Shown here: positions 60,560-64,000 of the stretch, in pieces
Layout of the letters: every line of letters starts with the position of its first letter
How positions within the stretch are numbered: position 1 is the first letter of the stretch
From: Morganella psychrotolerans
Lineage (GTDB): Bacteria > Pseudomonadota > Gammaproteobacteria > Enterobacterales > Enterobacteriaceae
Direction: 5' to 3'
Assembly (NCBI RefSeq): GCF_001676155.1
Contig: NZ_LZEW01000001.1
Location: 1,054,001-1,118,000, forward strand
Length of the DNA stretch: 64,000 nt
Translations under genes and position numbers: made by a program
Notes under the pieces: generated by a model
Told to the model about the DNA's origin: nothing
Database searches by the model: none
What the model saw: only the letters and a program-made list of their open reading frames with translations

Positions 60560-61219
60560 CTATGCGGGTTCTGTTGTCGCAGGCGGTGTCTGAGACTCTT
60601 GTGATTGCTGTGTTTTCTGCAGCAGTACACGCTCAACAGTATCAACAATCGCCTGTGTCTGCGGATCAAGCTCAATATTCACTTTATCCCCCAGACGCTT
60701 TTTGCCCAGCGTCGTGCGGGTACAGGTTTCCGGGATCAGATGCACACAAAAGCGATTATTGACCACATCACCGATAGTCAGGCTGATACCGTCAATGCCG
60801 ACAAATCCTTTATGCAGAATATATTTCATCAGCATTTTATCTTCGATGCGCAGCCAAATCTGATAATTATTTTCTGATACAAAAATTTTAGCAATTTCCG
60901 CCGTGGTAACAATATGGCCGGACATAATATGTCCGCCGATTTCATCACCATATTTAGCGGCTCTTTCCAGATTAACATTGTCACCGGTTTTCAGACTGCC
61001 GAGGTTTGTCAGTCTTAACGTTTCCTTAACCAGATCAAAACTGATTAAATCACCGTCTATTTTTGTGACTGTCAGACAGCAGCCGTTGTGTGCAACCGAG
61101 GCGCCCGTTTCTATGCCGCCCAGTAATTCCGGCGGAAATTTCACAGTGTGAACACGAAAGTTTTCTTTTTCTTCAATGGCGACGACGGGGCCTTTGCCTT
61201 GTACAATCCCGGTAAACAT
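60560..61219 (-). CDS. ribC: Riboflavin synthase subunit alpha
   Basis: Riboflavin synthase (called ribC in E. coli, ribE elsewhere) dismutates two 6,7-dimethyl-8-ribityllumazine molecules into riboflavin. The 219-residue protein has two repeated lumazine-binding domains; the first starts [12 protein letters not shown] with GCCLTVTKI and [10 protein letters not shown], the second has [13 protein letters not shown] and [14 protein letters not shown]. The C-terminus is longer than usual, with a Q/S/T/P-rich tail ([16 protein letters not shown]). It is convergent with cfa. No FMN riboswitch is visible upstream. Confidence 0.94.
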   Translation of the reverse strand: MFTGIVQGKGPVVAIEEKENFRVHTVKFPPELLGGIETGASVAHNGCCLTVTKIDGDLISFDLVKETLRLTNLGSLKTGDNVNLERAAKYGDEIGGHIMSGHIVTTAEIAKIFVSENNYQIWLRIEDKMLMKYILHKGFVGIDGISLTIGDVVNNRFCVHLIPETCTRTTLGKKRLGDKVNIELDPQTQAIVDTVERVLLQKTQQSQESQTPPATTEPA

Positions 61220-61249
61220 GCGGATCTCCAGTCAGTAAATAAATAAATT

Positions 61250-61375
61250 TATACCTAATGTCATTCAGGATGCAGGCAGGCGGCAAGGGAAGACTGACGG
61301 GGAGCATAGGTAAACTATGTGACCCGGCGGGCATCGTTCCGCCAACAAACCTGCAGTTTGAATGAGATGGGTATA
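61250..61375 (+). repeat. ERIC (IRU) element, full length
   Basis: 126 bases, TATACCTAATGTCATTC to GATGGGTATA, between divergent ribC and mdtK; it lies in the 334-base spacer with no other gene. It is of the CGTTCCGCCAAC subtype. Confidence 0.85.
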
Positions 61376-61553
61376 ATCAGTTTATCCTACAAATCATAAT
61401 TAAACAGCCCTTCTCCCGTCATCCCGCACATTTAATTGTATTGGTTTGTGTTGGCTTAGTCGTTAGAATACCTGATCGCATACTCCGATAAATTATCAAT
61501 GTATCCCGGAATCTCTTTCCTTATTTTTCTATCTGTATAAAAGGTGTATTTAC

Positions 61554-62927
61554 GTGCAGAAGTATTTAAAAGAAGCGCGTACTTTGCTCGCTCTTGGTAT
61601 TCCCGTTATTATCGCGCAGTTTTCTCAGACTGCGATGGGCGTGGTTGATACCATTATGGCCGGCAGAGTCAGTGCGACAGATATGTCCGCCGTTGCCGTC
61701 GGTACCTCTATCTGGCTGCCCGCGATATTATTTGGTCATGGCCTGTTAATGGCACTGACCCCGATTGTGGCACAGATGAACGGCTCCGGCCGCCGTCCCC
61801 TGATAGCAAATCAGATACAGCAGGGAATGTGGCTGGCAACATTTTTATCCGTTCTGGTCATTGCCGTGCTCTATAACAGCCGGTTTGTTATTGAAAATAT
61901 GCCGCATATTGACCCTCTGCTGGCTGAAAAAGCCGTCGGATTCACCCATGCCATTATGTGGGGCGCGCCCGGTTACCTTTATTATCAGGTACTGCGCAGT
62001 CAGTGTGAGGGATTGTCCAAAACCAAGCCCGGAATGGTGATTGGTTTCCTGGGGCTGCTGGTGAATATCCCGATTAACTATATCTTTATTTACGGGAAAT
62101 TCGGCATGCCTGCACTCGGTGGTGTGGGGTGTGGTGTGGCAACCGCCTCCGTATTCTGGGCAATGTTCTTTTTTATGCGCTGGTATGTCAAACGCGCCCG
62201 CTCTCAGCGGGATGTGCGTCCGAAACAGCGTTTTGCCGCACCGGACTGGACAATTATAAAACGGATCACCCTGCTGGGTCTGCCTATCGCGTTAGCCTTG
62301 TTCTTTGAGGTCACGCTGTTTGCGGTTGTCGCCCTGCTGGTCGCACCTTTGGGTGTCACGGCAGTCGCCGGGCATCAGATAGCCCTGAATTTCAGCTCCA
62401 TGATGTTTATGTTCCCTATTTCACTCGGCATCGCCACCACTATCCGGATAGGCTTTAATCTCGGGAAAGATTCCCCGGAGAAAGCAAAGGTATCTTCCTA
62501 TACCGGGCTTGGCGTCGGTCTGATGATCGCGGCAATGACGGCACTCTTTACCGTGCTGCTCCGTGAGCCTATCGCCCTGCTGTATAACGATAACCCTGAA
62601 GTGGTACTGATGGCATCAGGTCTGATGCTGCTGGCGGGGGTCTATCAGCTGTCTGATTCTGTTCAGGTGATTGGCGCAGGTGTATTGCGTGGTTATAAAG
62701 ATACCCGCGCCATCTTCTTTATTACCTTTGTTGCTTACTGGGTTCTGGGGCTGCCAATCGGCTATATCTTAGGATTAACGGATTGGATAGTACCGGCGAT
62801 GGGACCTCAGGGCTTCTGGGTTGGTTTTATCATCGGTTTAACCTCTGCGGCTATCGGAATGGCCTGCCGGATCCTGTGGTTACAAAAACAACCGGACAGT
62901 TTTATTCTGCAACGCGCGGGGCGTTAA
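61554..62927 (+). CDS. mdtK: MATE-family multidrug efflux pump MdtK (NorM)
   Basis: A 457-residue MATE transporter with twelve membrane segments, exporting cationic drugs such as fluoroquinolones and dyes with Na+ or H+. Motifs are [54 protein letters not shown] and [10 protein letters not shown], as in E. coli MdtK. The start codon is GTG at 61554 with AAGG about nine bases upstream. In E. coli the gene also precedes tRNA-Val genes and pykF lies beyond. Confidence 0.94.
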   Translation: MQKYLKEARTLLALGIPVIIAQFSQTAMGVVDTIMAGRVSATDMSAVAVGTSIWLPAILFGHGLLMALTPIVAQMNGSGRRPLIANQIQQGMWLATFLSVLVIAVLYNSRFVIENMPHIDPLLAEKAVGFTHAIMWGAPGYLYYQVLRSQCEGLSKTKPGMVIGFLGLLVNIPINYIFIYGKFGMPALGGVGCGVATASVFWAMFFFMRWYVKRARSQRDVRPKQRFAAPDWTIIKRITLLGLPIALALFFEVTLFAVVALLVAPLGVTAVAGHQIALNFSSMMFMFPISLGIATTIRIGFNLGKDSPEKAKVSSYTGLGVGLMIAAMTALFTVLLREPIALLYNDNPEVVLMASGLMLLAGVYQLSDSVQVIGAGVLRGYKDTRAIFFITFVAYWVLGLPIGYILGLTDWIVPAMGPQGFWVGFIIGLTSAAIGMACRILWLQKQPDSFILQRAGR

Positions 62928-63021
62928 TCCTTTTTTCCGCCCGGCAATACCGGGGAAAGCACATATTTCAGTCCGATAGCGTTAAATACGAGCAGTCGGA
63001 CACGAAAATGTGTTTTTCCCC

Positions 63022-63050
63022 TTGCAAGAGTGGGTTCTGATCGTTAATAT
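63022..63050 (+). promoter_or_regulatory. Candidate tRNA-Val promoter
   Basis: TTGCAA (63022-63027), a 17-base spacer and TAATAT (63045-63050), followed by GC-rich CCGTCTCCG, the discriminator type of stringently controlled stable-RNA promoters. It lies 33 bases before the tRNA. Confidence 0.55.
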
Positions 63051-63082
63051 CCGTCTCCGTTGTCAGCGAAATTATAAATAAT

Positions 63083-63159
63083 GCGTCCATAGCTCAGTTG
63101 GTTAGAGCACCACCTTGACATGGTGGGGGTCGGTGGTTCGAGTCCACTTGGACGCACCA
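63083..63159 (+). tRNA. tRNA-Val (anticodon GAC)
   Basis: A 77-base gene with the acceptor stem GCGTCCA/TGGACGC and an encoded CCA end. The anticodon loop CTTGACATG gives GAC, decoding GUC and GUU. The D-loop (AGCTCAGTTGGTTAGAGC) and T-arm (GGTTCGAGTCC) are standard. E. coli has valV and valW, with the same anticodon, between mdtK and pykF; here only one copy is seen. Confidence 0.95.
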
Positions 63160-63312
63160 TTTCTCGCAGTATCCGGTTTTATCCCTCTTCAGTATTTACT
63201 TTTCTCATCCTGCTACTTTTTATTTCACCCGTCGGATTACGTGTTTCCATCTGAAACTCAGCCCCTTTCCTTGCGTTAACTCAATGATGTTAATTTATTT
63301 CTGATTTTATGA

Positions 63313-63341
63313 TTCAAATCACACTAATAACCCTCTATAAT
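63313..63341 (+). promoter_or_regulatory. pykF promoter
   Basis: TTCAAA (63313-63318), a 17-base spacer and TATAAT (63336-63341), about 237 bases before the pykF ATG. A CRP-like sequence TATGATTCAAATCACA (63308-63323, one mismatch in the core) overlaps the -35 box; activation or repression cannot be told. The leader of about 230 bases shows no gene. Confidence 0.6.
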
Positions 63342-63355
63342 GCCCGCGTGGTTGT

Positions 63356-63367
63356 TGAATGGATTCA
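63356..63367 (+). promoter_or_regulatory. Candidate Cra (FruR) operator of pykF
   Basis: The palindrome TGAATGGATTCA is one base from the Cra consensus core TGAATCGATTCA, and lies just downstream of the predicted start of transcription, where Cra represses pykF in E. coli. Confidence 0.65.
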
Positions 63368-63577
63368 GCTTGTTGATTTATCGGCAATGAAACAGAGAGA
63401 ACCTGAACGGATCTCTGTATACTGAATCTGTTCTTTTACAAAAACGACTTATTTTAATAACCCGGGAACCCTGACAATCGCCTATCCTTACAGATATGAT
63501 GTGAGACGTTTGTTACCTCTCATGTCAGATACCAGCGGTTGTTCACTATTTACTCTCATAACTGTAGATGGGCTGTC

Positions 63578-64000
63578 ATGAAAAAGACGAAAATTGTTTG
63601 TACTATCGGACCTAAAACCGAATCAGAAGAGAAACTGGAAGCACTGTTAGATGCCGGCATGAATGTTATGCGACTGAACTTCTCCCACGGCGATTATGAA
63701 GAACACGGCCAGCGCATCAAAAATCTGCGTGCTGTCTGTGAACGTACCGGTAAGAAAGCAGCCATTTTACTTGATACCAAAGGCCCTGAAATCCGGACCA
63801 TTAAACTGGAAGGCGGTAATGATTTCGCCCTGGTTGCGGGTCAGACCTTTACCTTTACCACTGATAAATCCGTCATCGGTAACAGTGAGCGTGTTGCTGT
63901 CACCTATCCGGGCTTTGCGCGTGATCTGAAACCGGGCAATATCGTACTGGTTGATGATGGTCTTATCGGCATGCGTGTTAAAGAAACCACAGAGACTGAC
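63578..64000 (+). CDS. pykF: Pyruvate kinase I, 3' truncated by window edge
   Basis: PykF converts phosphoenolpyruvate and ADP to pyruvate and ATP in glycolysis, activated by fructose 1,6-bisphosphate. The first 141 codons are visible from ATG at 63578: MKKTKIVCTIGPKTESEEKL, the K+ site DAGMNVMRLNFSHGDYEEH and ILLDTKGPEIRT; the frame runs open to the window end. The ribosome-binding site is weak. The gene follows tRNA-Val with a regulated leader. The start MKKTKIVCTIGPKTES is that of E. coli PykF, not PykA. Confidence 0.95.
   Translation, partial: MKKTKIVCTIGPKTESEEKLEALLDAGMNVMRLNFSHGDYEEHGQRIKNLRAVCERTGKKAAILLDTKGPEIRTIKLEGGNDFALVAGQTFTFTTDKSVIGNSERVAVTYPGFARDLKPGNIVLVDDGLIGMRVKETTETD

Noticed and set aside
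61220..61553. Possible FMN riboswitch between ribC and mdtK
   Set aside because: The region is mostly an ERIC element; no FMN-aptamer core sequence could be seen.

Overview
The window reads as a chromosomal segment of an Enterobacterales bacterium of the Morganellaceae, most likely Morganella. The order of core genes follows the E. coli/Salmonella backbone (pncA-yeaC-msrB-gapA-yeaD; fadR-nhaB-dsbB; ttcA-fnrS-zntB; mppA-tpx-tyrR-ycjF-ycjX-pspDCBA-pspF-sapABCDF-fabI; pdxY-tyrS-pdxH-anmK-slyB-slyA; gloA-rnt-grxD-sodB-ynhF-purR-punR-punC-cfa-ribC-mdtK-tRNA-Val-pykF), but the proteins are clearly diverged from E. coli. The genus is an inference; the order-level placement is firm.

Layout. 1-5.2 kb: NAD salvage, methionine sulfoxide repair, glycolysis (gapA with a CRP site), yeaD, a YiiX-type hydrolase and MipA. 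5.3-15 kb: an isolated hypF, the dadA-dadX D-alanine operon, fadR, nhaB, dsbB and a small cluster of ASCH, lipoprotein and SMR-pump genes. 15.5-17.1 kb: a soluble ABC-F ATPase. 17.1-24.6 kb: an accessory stretch, largely AT-rich, with orphan lipoproteins, a secreted HAD phosphatase, a Qnr/McbG-like pentapeptide-repeat protein, an Ig-domain adhesin that has lost its outer-membrane barrel, and a 75-residue peptide with a textbook double-glycine leader that looks like an undescribed class II microcin. It ends at ttcA. 24.6-43 kb: tRNA thiolation, the FnrS small RNA, zinc efflux, murein-peptide uptake, peroxidase, the phage-shock (psp) envelope-stress system with its sigma-54 promoter, the sap peptide transporter and fabI. 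43-64 kb: vitamin B6 genes, tyrS, anmK, slyB/slyA, glyoxalase, RNase T, superoxide dismutase, the PurR and PunR regulators with the nucleoside exporter/importer punC, cyclopropane fatty-acid synthase, riboflavin synthase, a MATE pump, a tRNA and the start of pykF.

Two features run through the whole window. First, ERIC/IRU palindromic repeats (ten copies, plus one divergent relative) sit between genes, including inside the dad and psp operons. Second, five otherwise intact genes (HAD phosphatase, gstA, anmK, sodB, cfa) each carry exactly one extra A/T in a run of 7-8, and the adhesin shows the same type of defect; fadR instead lacks one C. Removing the extra base restores a protein of family-typical length each time, so most of these are probably homopolymer over-calls in the sequence and not true gene losses.

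All functional names rest on recalled family resemblance and on motifs visible in the translations; no database search was possible.
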